Source: Allium sativum
Lineage: Eukaryota > Streptophyta > Magnoliopsida > Asparagales > Amaryllidaceae
DNA: 64,000 nucleotides
Direction of reading: 5' to 3'
NCBI GenBank assembly: GCA_030737875.1
Contig: CM060912.1
Coordinates: 261,502,231 to 261,566,230 of the forward strand
The notes beneath the pieces are model-generated. The model did no database searches. It saw nothing but the letters and a program-made list of their open reading frames with translations, and was not told where the DNA came from. A program made the position numbers and the translations under genes. Shown piece by piece: positions 42,793-54,800 of the stretch (its first letter is position 1; every line of letters begins with the position of its first letter).

Positions 42793-45700
42793 TGTGACGA
42801 CCCAGAATTTCAACCTTCGAAAATTGACATTTAATACCTACTTGTATTCAATGTCGTAAATTTAAATGTCGGATTCCTAGTTGTCTGGGGGTATAACATA
42901 TTAGAACAATCACAATGAAACAAAACAACTTCTGATTTATATAACATGGGATTATATCATAGTTTACAATAGATACATCATTAAGGTACAACACTATTAA
43001 CAATAACAAGATAACATAGAAGCAGCGGAAACAACTAATCAAGGTGAATCCAAAACCAAACTTCATCTTCAACTGGATAACTCTAAATCACTGTTACCCA
43101 CAAAAACCAAACGCTCCACAGAAACAGCTAAAGATGCTCCACGGCAATAGCAACTCCACCAAAGTAAAGATTCACTAGAAAAATGCTCCAAGATGTAGGC
43201 TCCAAACACAGCTACTAAATCTGACACTAGGTACCCGTATGGAAAATTATGGGTATCCAGAGATTTGTGGGAAAACAAAAAAACTCTAGGTCAGTCACGG
43301 GACTAGTGTGAGAACTCAATATATATTTGTTATGTGCAATAAAATTCGCAATGCTTGTTAGAAAATGAAACTAACATAAGGTCTCGCGGCACACACACAA
43401 GGTAAACGCACACATGGGCGAGGTTTCTCCTTATGATAGTCAAACATGCTTGATACGTGGAAACCATTTTCCATATTATTATTAGTGCGTAGTGTGAAAA
43501 TCAATTTCGCAAATAAATTTATCAATCTTAGCCAACATAATGCCCCATCCCATTATGCTGACATATTCCTGCTAATAACCTGTAGGCTATACAAATGAAA
43601 TCATAAAAGTTGGTAGTGGGTAATGAATTTCTAACAAATGACCGCGCAAAGGAACTTCCTTACCGAACCGATGGGTATGCCTTTAGAGGGACGCCCCGAA
43701 AACCAAATCGGGCTCTCTGCCAACACGAGGTCGGGTTACCCGTTAACTGGGTAACTTAGAGCCCGCCTGGGTATATCACTTCCCGATCATTACCAACCTT
43801 TAAACCGAGGCCTCGCAACATCAACATCCATATAAAATAGAAGTTATCCACATAGGTTAATACCTGGCCTCCATACCATAGCACACCTTTTATCTAGAAG
43901 GAAATGACTACCCTTAACCTCGCTGCATCTTTCCATTTTGGCCATTTAACGGGTTGTGAGGCTTACCGAGGTCACGATATACACAAAGCTACGCTTAAAC
44001 AAGCCATGCTTTGATCATCCATAGCTCACAACATAACTTAAGTATGCCACATTGTCCATTCACAACGCACCACTGACTTTCAATATATAACCTCTAAGCT
44101 TATACATCTTAGAGAATGGTATTAAGCAAGAGAATAAATTCTCCGCCACCAAGCAGATATATATTTAATAAAGATCAGTGCTACACAGTTAATTACAATG
44201 TCAAACACACAATCCATACAAATTCGTTCTAGGTCTGAACAAAACTACAAATCCGGAATTGCTTCACATACGTTTAGGCTTCTTGCCATTTAGCTGATAT
44301 AAAATCCATCTGCAAATGGGAGCTACCCATTTGAGACATTCAGTAAGTCATCCTTACAATATGAAGCGTCCCGGTCTTCAATATCGTCTTCATTGCCTTC
44401 AATTTCTCCACAACGTCGTATTATTACATGGAATGGTTTTCAGACATAAATCCAATCCCTGTCTTTCCAAATAATAAACGCAACTTTAAAACCATGTTGA
44501 TGTATAGGACCAAATCAAGTCTCAACTCATACTTCATGTTTGTAAACTCAAATTATAGTTCAAAATACTTTATTACTTGTTAGAAATCATTTACTAAGGT
44601 TTGGAAAAGATTTATAAAGCTAGATCATTTTAATACTCAATATTTAACAAACAACGTTACAAAAGCGTTTCAAAGTGTTTCAAAATACTAATATTGGCTA
44701 GTTTAAGTAAAATGACTTTTTTTGTTATCCAAAACTTCATGATTTTACCATAAATCATTTTTAAATAATTGATTATGATTTGATAATTTTTTCCCCATAT
44801 TTTTAAATAATTGATAACAGCCATTTTATAAGTATAGTTAACTAACTCCACTTATAGCGACCTTTACTAAATTGTTTTAAACATAACTTGAAAATTATAA
44901 GTCAAAATTAAATTTACTTTCACTCATTTGAAAGCTCTTTTTGATGAAAATCAAATGATTTTCGTTTAGTGGAAATCTGACTTAAGTTGCAAAAGTTATA
45001 AGCATTTAAAGTTTTTAGCAAAAATACGCTAAATTCTACTATAAATTTAAATAGTTTCAAATTAAATTTTGAACTAACCATCCCGTCCGTCGAATCAGTT
45101 AGAGATTGCTAGGGAGAGCAGAAAACTTATTTTCCAAACTCAAGCCTAGACACTATCCTCCCCGTCATCCTAGAACGTTCCGGTATTTATTTTGACAAAC
45201 CCTATTTTGACCATAATATATATTTCTTCAAAACAATTTAGAAAACCATTTTCAACTTCAAATTGAATAAAATATTCATTTGGTTTGAGACTTATTTGAT
45301 ATCCATATACATCCACATATGTGTGTATAACAAGTATAATGCACATATTGTCACTAATAACAACCACGAAGCATCCATTCATCCATCACACGAGCATATA
45401 TGGGTATATATATATATATAACAGTGTATGTACAAGCGTTTTCCACTAAACACTTATATTGCAATAATTACTAATTAACCATATCATCAACAACAATTCA
45501 TATAGCATAAAAAGTGAACAAATGTAAGTGTCGAGTTCTCACCTTGGGGTTCCACTCCACCAATTTTTATTGTAGGACCACTAGACTGACAATAGCTATC
45601 CCGGACTAACAAAATTCCCTTCCGACACTTTATAAACTAAAGTAATTATTATGCTTCTTTTCCTTTTTAAGAGGAGAAAAGGTCGGAATTTTGGAGGAGG

Positions 45701-46105
45701 AGGAGGAGGCAACTTCCGCCAAATTTATGGAGAAAGAGGGAGGAGAACAAGGAGAGGAATAAGGAAGAAAGGCTTAGGAAGCCATGGATTTGAGATAAAG
45801 AATGAGGAGAAATGGAAGAAGAGTGGAATGGTATTTAAGGGAGGAAAGGAGGTATATTTATACATGGAATGAACAATATGGTAATGACACCTCTTAGGAC
45901 ATGTGTAAATCATGCATGGAATGTTGCATGCAAAATTACAAGTGTCTTAACACTTGTAATAAAGAGACGGGAGGTGCTTTTAGTAGCATTTCCCTTAAAA
46001 CGTTACGAAAATTAAGTGCAACGCTTAATTTTAGTGTTACTAATTCATGTTATCATTGACAAATCCGATCAAATGACAAATAGGATTAATAAATCACAAC
46101 CTTAA
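42793..46105 (-). repeat. Chromovirus-type LTR copy, right end unresolved
   Basis: It starts TGTGACGACCCAG at 42793, as the LTR at 56996 does (TGTGACGACCCGA). It shares ordered blocks with it: CCTCGCAACATCAACA (43808), CACAAAGCTACGC (43981), TTAAGCAAGAGAATAAATTC (44130) and others. No internal coding sequence follows. A minus-strand TATA-like box, TATAAATATACC, lies near 45850. A GGGTCGTTACA terminus, expected on the right, was not found, so the right boundary is a guess. It is probably a solo or truncated LTR inserted in the ~240-bp direct repeat. Confidence 0.6.
45935..46033. repeat. Two adjacent perfect hairpins
   Basis: ATTACAAGTGT-CTTA-ACACTTGTAAT is an 11-bp-stem hairpin near 45935-45960. 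AAAATTAAGTG-CAAC-GCTTAATTTT near 46008 is a second stem. They lie close to the U3 side of the LTR above. They could be a terminator-like or MITE-derived structure. Confidence 0.6.
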
Positions 46106-46160
46106 TAATCATTGCCATATATAAAATCTATCATTTAACTTGCCAAAATTTCTAGACCGT

Positions 46161-46253
46161 CACTGGTATCATAGCCGAAGGTTACGGACTAGGCCATGCA
46201 AGCAAGGCGGTGCTCTCAAAAGATACTCGTAGATGTGAGTCAAGGGGGAGACT
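46161..46253 (+). other. Primer-site-like and purine-tract-like pair of a miniature LTR element
   Basis: TGGTATCATAGCC (46161) resembles a Met-tRNA primer site. About 75 bp later AAGGGGGAGAC directly precedes TGTTAGGATTGCC, the start of the right direct repeat. A primer site and purine tract this close together, between two similar repeats, fit a TRIM-like element whose left LTR was split by the insertion at 42793. Confidence 0.45.
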
Positions 46254-46497
46254 GTTAGGATTGCCTCACGGGTTGTTAAGAAGGAACGACGGGTTTGAAT
46301 ATAAAGTATCACATCGCATAATAAATTGAAGGATTAGAGTACAAATATGACTTGGTAGGCATGTAACATTAGGGATTCCTTTTTTTACAATGTATATGTG
46401 CCAACTCATAGGCGTGCACCATATCCAGGAAGAGGAGGGAGATTTTGTTCTGACCGTCGTTACGTAACAATGAGCGTGCACAATATAAACACGTATT
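46254..46497 (+). repeat. Right copy of the ~240-bp direct repeat
   Basis: Starts TGTTAGGATTGCCTCACGGG after a purine tract and matches 42543-42792. The 3' end is not defined; similarity fades near ...CACGTATTG. Confidence 0.6.
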
Positions 46498-48149
46498 GAT
46501 ATTCGATTTGAAATTTCATTGATGTATAATTTATTTTTTAGAATAACTGTTAAAAATGATTGAATTAGCTTTCAAAAAAAATTCATTTTGTTTGAAATAT
46601 GGGTTATTAGCTATGAACGACGGTTAGAACATATCATTTCAAGATCGATATTTTTTACCTCGATGAATAATGATTTATGTGAAGCTATAAATAAGAGTTA
46701 ATTTTTCATTTCTAACCCTAAATCTAAATAACAGCTGCCACCCTCCTCTACTCTTAAAAAAAATATTCTTCAAATCCATGAAGAATTAGTTGAAGGCCTA
46801 TAATGAAAGTCGAAAAGGGAGGGGAGTACTAGCCTCCGTCGGAATTTGATGGCGTGCGAACAACTGTAGTGGCCAGGATCTTGGGTTGAACTCAAACCGG
46901 GTTTATGTCGATTTTGGCGAACTGAGGCAGAGTTGGCGAGATCCACTTCAGGCAATGGAAGAGTAGAGCCAAACAAATCTGGTGGTAGTGTATGTTTGGT
47001 CTCTACTGGCGGGTAGTGGGAGAATATGGGGGGTTAACGGAAAATGAGGGGGTTCGTCGTTTTTTGGTATAGCGTCCTCATGGTGGCTCGAGTATGACAG
47101 GGTTGGGTGCTAGGAGATCATCAAAGTCTGGTGCATCAGGCGGCGATGGGGGCAGTGGGTCCAGTGATGACAGAAACGTTGTCATCAAAATATATTTCCA
47201 TTCGAAACCAAGAACGAAATTAACCGTGATTTATTAACATTAATTGAGGTAATTATCTTAAAGGCAGTAACTAACAATTTAATATACTATTTTAATATGT
47301 TTAAAAATTGGTAACAAGTGTATCATATTCATACGTGATCAGGTTGGGACGAAACTAATTGCATTGGAATCGTATCGATGGATCCTATACATTCGAGTTG
47401 GATTGGAGCAGTCTGGAGCTAACCGGAATTTTGTCTAAACAACGCGAAATTATCGACCAAAAATAGATGATGAGTTCACACTTTCTAGAATACTACCAAA
47501 TATTTTTATAAAATATAATAATATTCATTGTTGATTTTTATATAAATTGTGTGTTGGATGTTTTGTATCATTTATTGCTTTATTCGTGATTATCGACATA
47601 TATATTTCCATTTATGAACGGATGACCTTTAACTCTACCTGCTTTTAAGCGAAAGATTCATCTGTAGTGAATTTGATTAGCGAATCTATTTCATATGCAT
47701 ATATAAAATGATATTATTAGTTTTGATGCAAGGGAGAAGTTGGAGGGATCCAACAGGATTCCTCAATTTTCTGGATATTACTGGTTTTTATATTATTCAA
47801 ATATGAACTGTATAACCTAAGTAACGTTAAAATTTGATATGGATGTTGATTGTTGGATTAAATGTAACACTAATATGTTATTGATCAATAAACAATATTG
47901 ATTAAGTGATAGGCAGCAAATGGCCTAAAATCTAATTTTTTTGATGATGTTGATTCACCGTCGGGCGGATTGACTAAGTTGAAAATTAAAATTTTATGTA
48001 TAATCAAAGCAAGGTTTTAGATTTTATTTTATATAAGTTATATAAAATAGAGGTTTTATAAATAAATCAATATTTATAATCGGATTTTATAAAGGAAATA
48101 ATAAAAAGATATATATAGCAAATTCAAGTGTTTTAAATAAGTTTTATAA
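46498..48149. other. AT-rich intergenic DNA, no gene seen
   Basis: Short frames only. 46780-47170 is less AT-rich with some gene-like wording on the minus strand but no recognisable product. From about 47820 the sequence resembles that beyond the CACTA element (51893 on), so both belong to the DNA into which the CACTA inserted. TAA at 48147-48149 is the left target duplication. Confidence 0.4.
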
Positions 48150-48420
48150 CACTACAACAAAAACACCATATTACAACTTTAATTTTACAACGGTGGTAAA
48201 CGCACCGTTGTAATAAATGGGTTTTTACAACGGTGGTAAAAGCACCGTTGTAATAAATGGTTTTTTACAAAGGTGGTATAAACACCGTTGTAACTACAAC
48301 AAAAACACCATATTACAACTTTAATTTTACAACGGTGGTTAAAGCACCGTTGTAATAAAAGCCTATCACAACTTTTATTTTTTGACTGTTGTAATATATG
48401 ACTATATTTTAATATTAATT
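48150..48420. repeat. Left subterminal repeats of the CACTA element, with end duplication
   Basis: ACTACAACAAAAACACC and the following about 30 bases occur twice, at 48151 and 48293, i.e. the terminal sequence is duplicated 142 bp inward. Between them are three TTTACAACGGTGG...CACCGTTGTAA hairpins. The second terminus lacks the first C of CACTA (TAACTACAAC). Confidence 0.85.
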
Positions 48421-48950
48421 ATTTTCATTAAATAATTTTTAATAATTAATATTAACAACTAATTAGTAATTATTAATTAATAACCTATACATTAATATTA
48501 AATATTTAATTAAAAATACTTCAATAAATAAATAATTCATGCTAATAATTAATAATTGACAACCAATTAGTAATTATTAATTAATAATCAATAAATACAT
48601 ATTAAATATTTAATTAAAAATACATCAATAAATAATTCTTACTATTAATTACTAATTAACAACCAATTAGTAATTATTTAATAATAATAAATATATAAAT
48701 ATTAAATATTTAATTAAAAATAATTATTTATAACTACTTCATTATTAAGTACTAGTAATTAATTAGTAAGTAATAACTAATTAGCGGTTAATAATCAATT
48801 AATTAATAATCATTAAGTAAATAACAATTAATAAATATTTAATTTATAATTAATCATGACTATTAGTAGTAATTAATATTTAGTATATAATATTTTTTAA
48901 TAAGTAATCGTTGTTGAAAGTTTTTCCAAAATCTTTTGTCAAATATGATC

Positions 48951-49108
48951 CCTACGGAGGGGGGGTCCAGGGGAGGTGGCAACCCCCCAAGATGTGGGTG
49001 CGGGGGCAACGCCCCCGCTAACAGGGTTCGACCTGCCCGGTCAGGTCGCGGGGGTCCGGGGGCAGCGCCCCCGGCGGGGTGCGGAGCAGCGCCCCGTCCG
49101 GAATGGTA
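48951..49108. repeat. GC-rich palindromic block inside the CACTA element
   Basis: About 158 bp of roughly three-quarters G+C sits sharply within very AT-rich DNA. It contains nested inverted repeats such as GCGGGGGCAACGCCCCCGC and CCGGGGGCAGCGCCCCCGG and recurring GGGGTCC. No open frame of significance. It looks like a GC-cluster type repeat; its origin is unknown to me. Confidence 0.75.
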
Positions 49109-51634
49109 CATTTTGTGTAATGTTGAATTTGAATCTTACTCAAAATTTAACAACAATCGTTAATTAAGTAACAATTGTAAGTTAAAAATCAGTAGTAAAT
49201 AATAATAATTATTTATAATTAACTAAAATAACAATTGAAATTAATGATAAAAACATATATTAAATAAGTAATAGCTCCGCGCTGCTGCTATTTTTAGGGA
49301 CAGTTTAATAGTTCAATCCAAATTTTAAGCGGAAAACCAAAAAAATTGGCTCCAACTACTTAAGTTTAAGCGGGAAACCGAAAAATTAGCACCGACCTAC
49401 TTCGTATTTTTTTTAACAGTTGCGTCCACCCATTCTTTCCCTAAATCAATATCGACCTGCCTCCAGCCATTCGTTTCCCCAAATCAAAAACTAAAACGCA
49501 ATCGAGCTTTCCTGTCCTGCAATGGTGACTAGGGTTTCCGCCGCCCGATTCTCTTCCTCAGTTTCCGCTCTTCTGCTCTTCTTTTCCTCGTTGTATCCAT
49601 TCCTCTTGTCCCCTCTCTTCTCCCCATTTCAATCGCCGCCTCTAAAGTCATCACAGCCAAAAACCCTAATCGATTTTTCTTGTTCGTAGTCAACCATCGA
49701 AAAACCCTAATCGATTTCCCCTTTGAAGCCATCAAAATGATTTCTTTATGTGCTTGTCTGCCTCATCATCTTCGACATCATAGTCTAGAAAAACATCGCT
49801 ATCAGATTCATGACGGAGTTAAAATAGCCGAATCCCGCGCCCTTTATGGATTTTAGATCGGCATTAAAATATCGTTTCGGGTATACTCACTAAGCTGAAA
49901 ACATAAATAAAAGATTCAACTGAAAACGGAAATCTATTTCCAGGTTGTTCCTTATGCAGAGATGCGTTGGATTGGTATGTTCTAGGTAAGTATTAATTTC
50001 AATGCTGTTATTACATTTTTTTTGAGCTGAAGTTGGATTGGTATGTTCTAGGTATGTGTTAGCTTGTTTGCTCTTTCAAAGGCGCTGTTTGTGGAAAACA
50101 ATGGTTTGGGGTGCCGTTTGTTTGTTCACGGTGTTCCTGGGTTTGGCAAGGTGATACTGGATGGCCATACGCCATCTGGAAGACCTCCAATCACATTAGG
50201 TATATTTTATTTTATTTTGATTTTGATCGATAATCTCCCTTCTATGTAAATATTAGATTGTGAACAATGAACTGGTTTCCCCTATTTTTCTTGTTTACTG
50301 GTTTCCCCTATTTGACCAGTAGAGATTATCCTGTAAAATGAAAATTCAACTTCTATTATCATCCAGATGTAAGTGACTAAATTTACATCCATTTCCCATA
50401 GTCGAAATAATGTTTTGTATATTTCTTGCAGAAAGTTTATTTTCATCTAAATCACAAAGGAAAACCTGTTGATTTGGTGGAATGTTTATTTTATTTTTGG
50501 CTCACAGAGGGACGAACGAAATCACTATAATGGGATTCCTCCATAGCAGTAAGTATGTCTTCAATTTCACAAATTGATGATTCCAAATTTCCAATGGTTC
50601 AATTTCACAGCTTGATGATTCCAAATTTCCAATGTTTCAATTTGAGATTGTTTTTTTCCTTTCTGTTTGTATATTGGCAATTGATGGTCATTTGCTACAA
50701 GTAGTTGTTTAATATGCAGGTTGCTATTATGAATATCATTTGTAATTGTATGCCTGAATTGCTTCTTTTGAGTGATCTGTTCAGCTTGAGCAATGTTATT
50801 TGTTGTTCAGCTTGAGCAATGTATTTGAGTGAAATAATAAGAATACAAAGAAATAAAAGATTGAAATGGATGCCAGCATTCCATTTTGGCAGCTGCGTTC
50901 TCTCTTATTTTTGTTTGGTTTTTTATTCTTCTCTTCTCTTTTCAATCTAACAAGAAAATTCATATCATTGTTTCAGCCTTGGGTTACCAAAAGAGTTCCT
51001 TCCGATACGCCTTTGATTTTTGAAATTCAGGTAATATTGCTTGATTTGATTCTTTCGTTGATTGGGATTTTGATTCTAATTAGACAATGCGCTTGTTTTG
51101 ATTTTTGTTCCTTTTGCAGAGCAAGCATCATGTTGTTTTAGATGTATAATTGTTGATTTTCACCGTTGCAATAGCGCATGTATGTTTCGTGCATTCCACC
51201 GTTGCAATAGCGCATGTATGTTGAAATGCAAAATATATATGCATTTGGGCATCACTGTACTCATGAATGAATGCACAAGGATATTTGACGATGAGCATGA
51301 TGTTGAAATGGATGATCGATTGGGGATGCTGGAGCATAAAGACTCGGTGTATGTCAGTGTGTATGTATATTTATACGAAAGTGCATATGTATCTGAGTGC
51401 ATTGAGTGATCTGTTTGTAGTGAGGAATGTATGTATTGTTATGACTGTATTATGTAAAAGTGAGTTGTACGATAATGGATCAGAAAGTTGTACTAATTCA
51501 AATATTGAAATAAAATATTTAATTGATTATTTCAGATCAGTGTAGTATCATTTTATTCAATATAAATATTTATTTTTATATGAAATGTAATGTATAACGA
51601 AACAAAAATCGTATTGTTATAATTAATTGTTGCA
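49109..51634. other. Interior of the CACTA element, no gene assigned
   Basis: 49400-49740 is CT-rich with AACCCTAATCGATTT repeated twice, like a plant 5' leader, and an ATG at 49522. 49980 and 50040 repeat GGATTGGTATGTTCTAGGTA. 51155-51215 contains a 38-bp tandem duplication (CACCGTTGCAATAGCGCATG twice). A few intron-like GT..AG spans can be imagined but no protein family is recognised. Confidence 0.45.
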
Positions 51635-51889
51635 GGAATTACTACAATGGTGAAAAAAAGTTGTAATATGTACTACTACAACAGTGCAAAAATGTTGTAA
51701 TATGTATTACTACAACAGTGGAAAAAATTTGTAAAATATACATATTACAACGGTGTTGCAACAGTGTAAAAACGTTGTAAAAGATATGAGTCTATTACAA
51801 CTTCTTAATACACGACGGTTTGCCCACCGTTGTAAAATGTATATTACAACGGTGTTCCACCGTTGTAATAGGGTCATTTTGTTGTAGTG
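51635..51889. repeat. Right subterminal repeats of the CACTA element
   Basis: Repeated CTACAACAGTG, TTGTAATATGT and GTTGTAAAA motifs in both orientations, ending with a perfect hairpin ATTACAACGGTG-TTC-CACCGTTGTAAT at 51843-51869 and then the terminal TTTTGTTGTAGTG. Confidence 0.85.
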
Positions 51890-51892
51890 TAA

Positions 51893-54800
51893 GCAAATAT
51901 GTTAGAAATTAACATAAGGGTTAATAATATGAAATAATTATATTAAATAAATAATTAAATGAGATTAGTTATTAGTTAATTTAAACGGATGATCAATTGA
52001 AATCAGTTAACTATGTTTTCAAGTTGACTAAGTCAATTATTTTAATTGGAAATGGATATTAAATTATTTTGCTTTTATTTAACCTAATTGAAATAGGTTT
52101 AACAAACGGCTGTTTAAACTTTATAAGATTTCTTAAAATTGATTAATCACCCAATGAAAGGTGTTTAAAGATAACTATTGAGTTGTTAATCATTAATCAA
52201 GTTAGTTATTATTTTAGTAACCTTTCAAAAGGATTAACTTTTTTATTACTTTTGGCAATGCCAATCAGTTTTTAAAGTGATCCATAATACTATTCTCATT
52301 ACAGCAACTAATAAGTATAAAAAAGTTCAGGAGATAAGAAAAATACTTAACTGCTACAAACATTATAACACACCCTAGCTACGAACTAGCACATTCCAAA
52401 AGAGCACACCACATGGTGTATTTTCAAAATTATACAACAAAGCTAGGCAGGAAAACTAAGTTACAGACAACCCAAAGCTATAACTTACAAATATGATCAC
52501 TTGAATAAGCTGTAGAAAAACAATCCCAAGCTAATAGTAGTAACCAGAAGCACTAGAATTTCTCTGTACACTTAAAAAAGACTTCCAAGCTAGCACATTT
52601 AAAACACCAAAAACTTTCTTGAGAAAATTGCAGCCTCCAACCATTAACACATGATCAAAAGAAAAAGCCACAAATGACATGATGAACTAACACAAAGCAG
52701 CTGGCCTAAGCACATTCACTTCCTATAGGACGATCAAAACCACCTGACAATGGCCAAAATTTGGCAATACTACCACCATAGAAAAATAGCACTGTCTAGA
52801 AAAACCCCACTTCCACGAACAAGAACCAAGACCAACAAACACAAAACTAAACCCTAACTAGAACAAGTTGAAATATCTCATAAAAACACTGAATTCAACA
52901 TTTAGAAGAACGACAAAAACTAACCAACAAACTAGCTCAACAACGCAACCAAACGCACACACTATCTACAAAATACATATGAACTCGCTAGCATGTCAAA
53001 CAATATTCAGCCTACAACCACAATGGGTCTGATTTTTGGTAAGAGCTCAAATAACGATGAAAATCAAAGCGGTCTGGGAGAGTCAGCAAGAGGAAGTCGC
53101 AGATAGCCTCTAGTGAAGGACAATAAGAAGATAAAGGGGATAGAGAGGTACATCGCGTTCTGGATCTGAAGGAAGATGCCTGCAAGAATAGATTCAGTCG
53201 AACAAAAAAAGATAAATCTGAGCAAGAATGAGAATGAAAAATTAGGTGGCATATATGGATCTAATGGAAAGAGCAATACTCATACCATAACGCGGAAAAC
53301 TGGGAAAGGAAAGAGAAGGTGATATGTGATGGAGATGGACAGAAATGAAGCGATAAGGAAGAAAATATGAAAACGAAGGGGAAAGAAATGAAGAGAAGAG
53401 GTGACTAGAGCCCAGTCCCCATTGAAGTAGGAGCAAAAGCTTCCACTGAAAAGTGGCGATTGAACTAACTATTTTATTTTTAGTTAAAAATGAAGTTAAC
53501 TACTTTTACTTTTGTTAATGTTGAAGTTAATTATTATTTTTAATTAATAATAATTAAAATGATTACCTTTTTAATTAGAATTTATTTAAGAAGTTATCAA
53601 GTTTACAATCAGATTTTAATTGCATTTCATAAATGGTTTTTTAAAGGCATTTTATAGTAAATCGAAAATTTATAAACAAGTTATATAAAAGAGATTTAAA
53701 TCTAATGTGATGGTTTTAAATAAGCGCTTATTTGATAATTGAATTAAGTAAAAGTGATTGTAATTGAAAATAGATTATTCGAATGCAAGAAAGGGTTTTA
53801 AAACCATATTTAAGTTGAATAATAAGCGAAACTTATTGTAACATTTATTGAATATCAGGTTTTTGTGTCAACGAACTTCTATTTATCTTGAAGATAAGAA
53901 TGTTGTCAAGTCAAGACTTGAGAGGTAAATAAAATACACTAACTTAAACGATTTCATTATTATCTAAGGAACGATACAAGCTTGAAACGGAAGTATATGT
54001 TTGAAAATAAATTATTATTTCTGTAAATGATATTATTAACTTTAATCTACAAAGTTTATAAGTTGAATAAAACTGTTTGGTATTTTATAGCAAACAATGT
54101 GCCATATGGTATTGTTTGGCCCGTATATGAATTATGATTATATTTACACCATTCGATTAAGTATATATCATTATTTTCCAAAGTAGGTAAAATAATATGG
54201 TTTTGTGAATACGCATATTCCAAAGAGATAAGTGCATGACTATCATTTTCAAAGTAACAAAAACAAGAGATTTGTGAATATACTTATCCCATTGAGATAA
54301 GTATCTGGAATCGATTTTTAAGAATCAATGAAATTATTTTTAAAAACAGTTAAATTTAAAAGGGAATGTGCTGTTGATGTACTCAACTATACTATTTTGA
54401 TTTGGTAGTTAAAGAATCGTCTATCAATAAATTCCCTTTTTAATTTAGAGCATGTTGATATGAGGAACCGGGATTGGAACTAGATCCAAAACCACATTGA
54501 GCCGACTTTGCTTTTGAAACTGAATTTGGAGGTATGCTTATGCGTATTAAGATGATTTGAAGGCGTGACCTTCATAGCGAAAAGTGTTGTTCGTTGATGT
54601 CTCTGGTTAACTACCATGATTATACTTGCAGCAGTAGTCCTTACGTGCTAGGTTTTGCATGACGTAAGGACTTCTTATTACTTATCCTAGGGGTTATCCT
54701 GGTAGGATGTAGTAAAAGCATACCTTTGGTTTGTCTTGATGCCAGACAACTTGTATGTATAGATGTCTAACATTGTATTTCTTAGACCATGTATGTTGAT

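Larger units (their letters stand above)
48150..51889. mobile_element. Non-autonomous CACTA (En/Spm-type) DNA transposon, 3,740 bp
   Basis: The left end CACTACAACAAAA and right end TTTTGTTGTAGTG are perfect 13-bp terminal inverted repeats starting with CACTA. The element is flanked by TAA at 48147-48149 and 51890-51892, the 3-bp duplication expected of CACTA elements. Subterminal regions are packed with ACAACGGTG/CACCGTTGT repeats in both orientations, the usual transposase-binding architecture. No transposase (TNP2/TNPD-like) frame is present; the longest frames are about 100 codons. It must depend on a helper. Interior segments look like captured or decayed leader sequence (ATGGTGACTAGGGTTTCCGC at 49522). 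Confidence 0.9.

Noticed and set aside
49522..49735. ATG-initiated frame (MVTRVSAARF...) inside the CACTA element as a gene
   Set aside because: It stops after about 60 codons, is low-complexity Ser/Leu/Phe-rich, and has no family. Better explained as leader-like sequence.
53064..53436. Overlapping Ser/Phe-rich frames as a secreted-peptide gene
   Set aside because: The composition follows from the polypyrimidine strand, and there is no consistent signal-peptide or splice structure.
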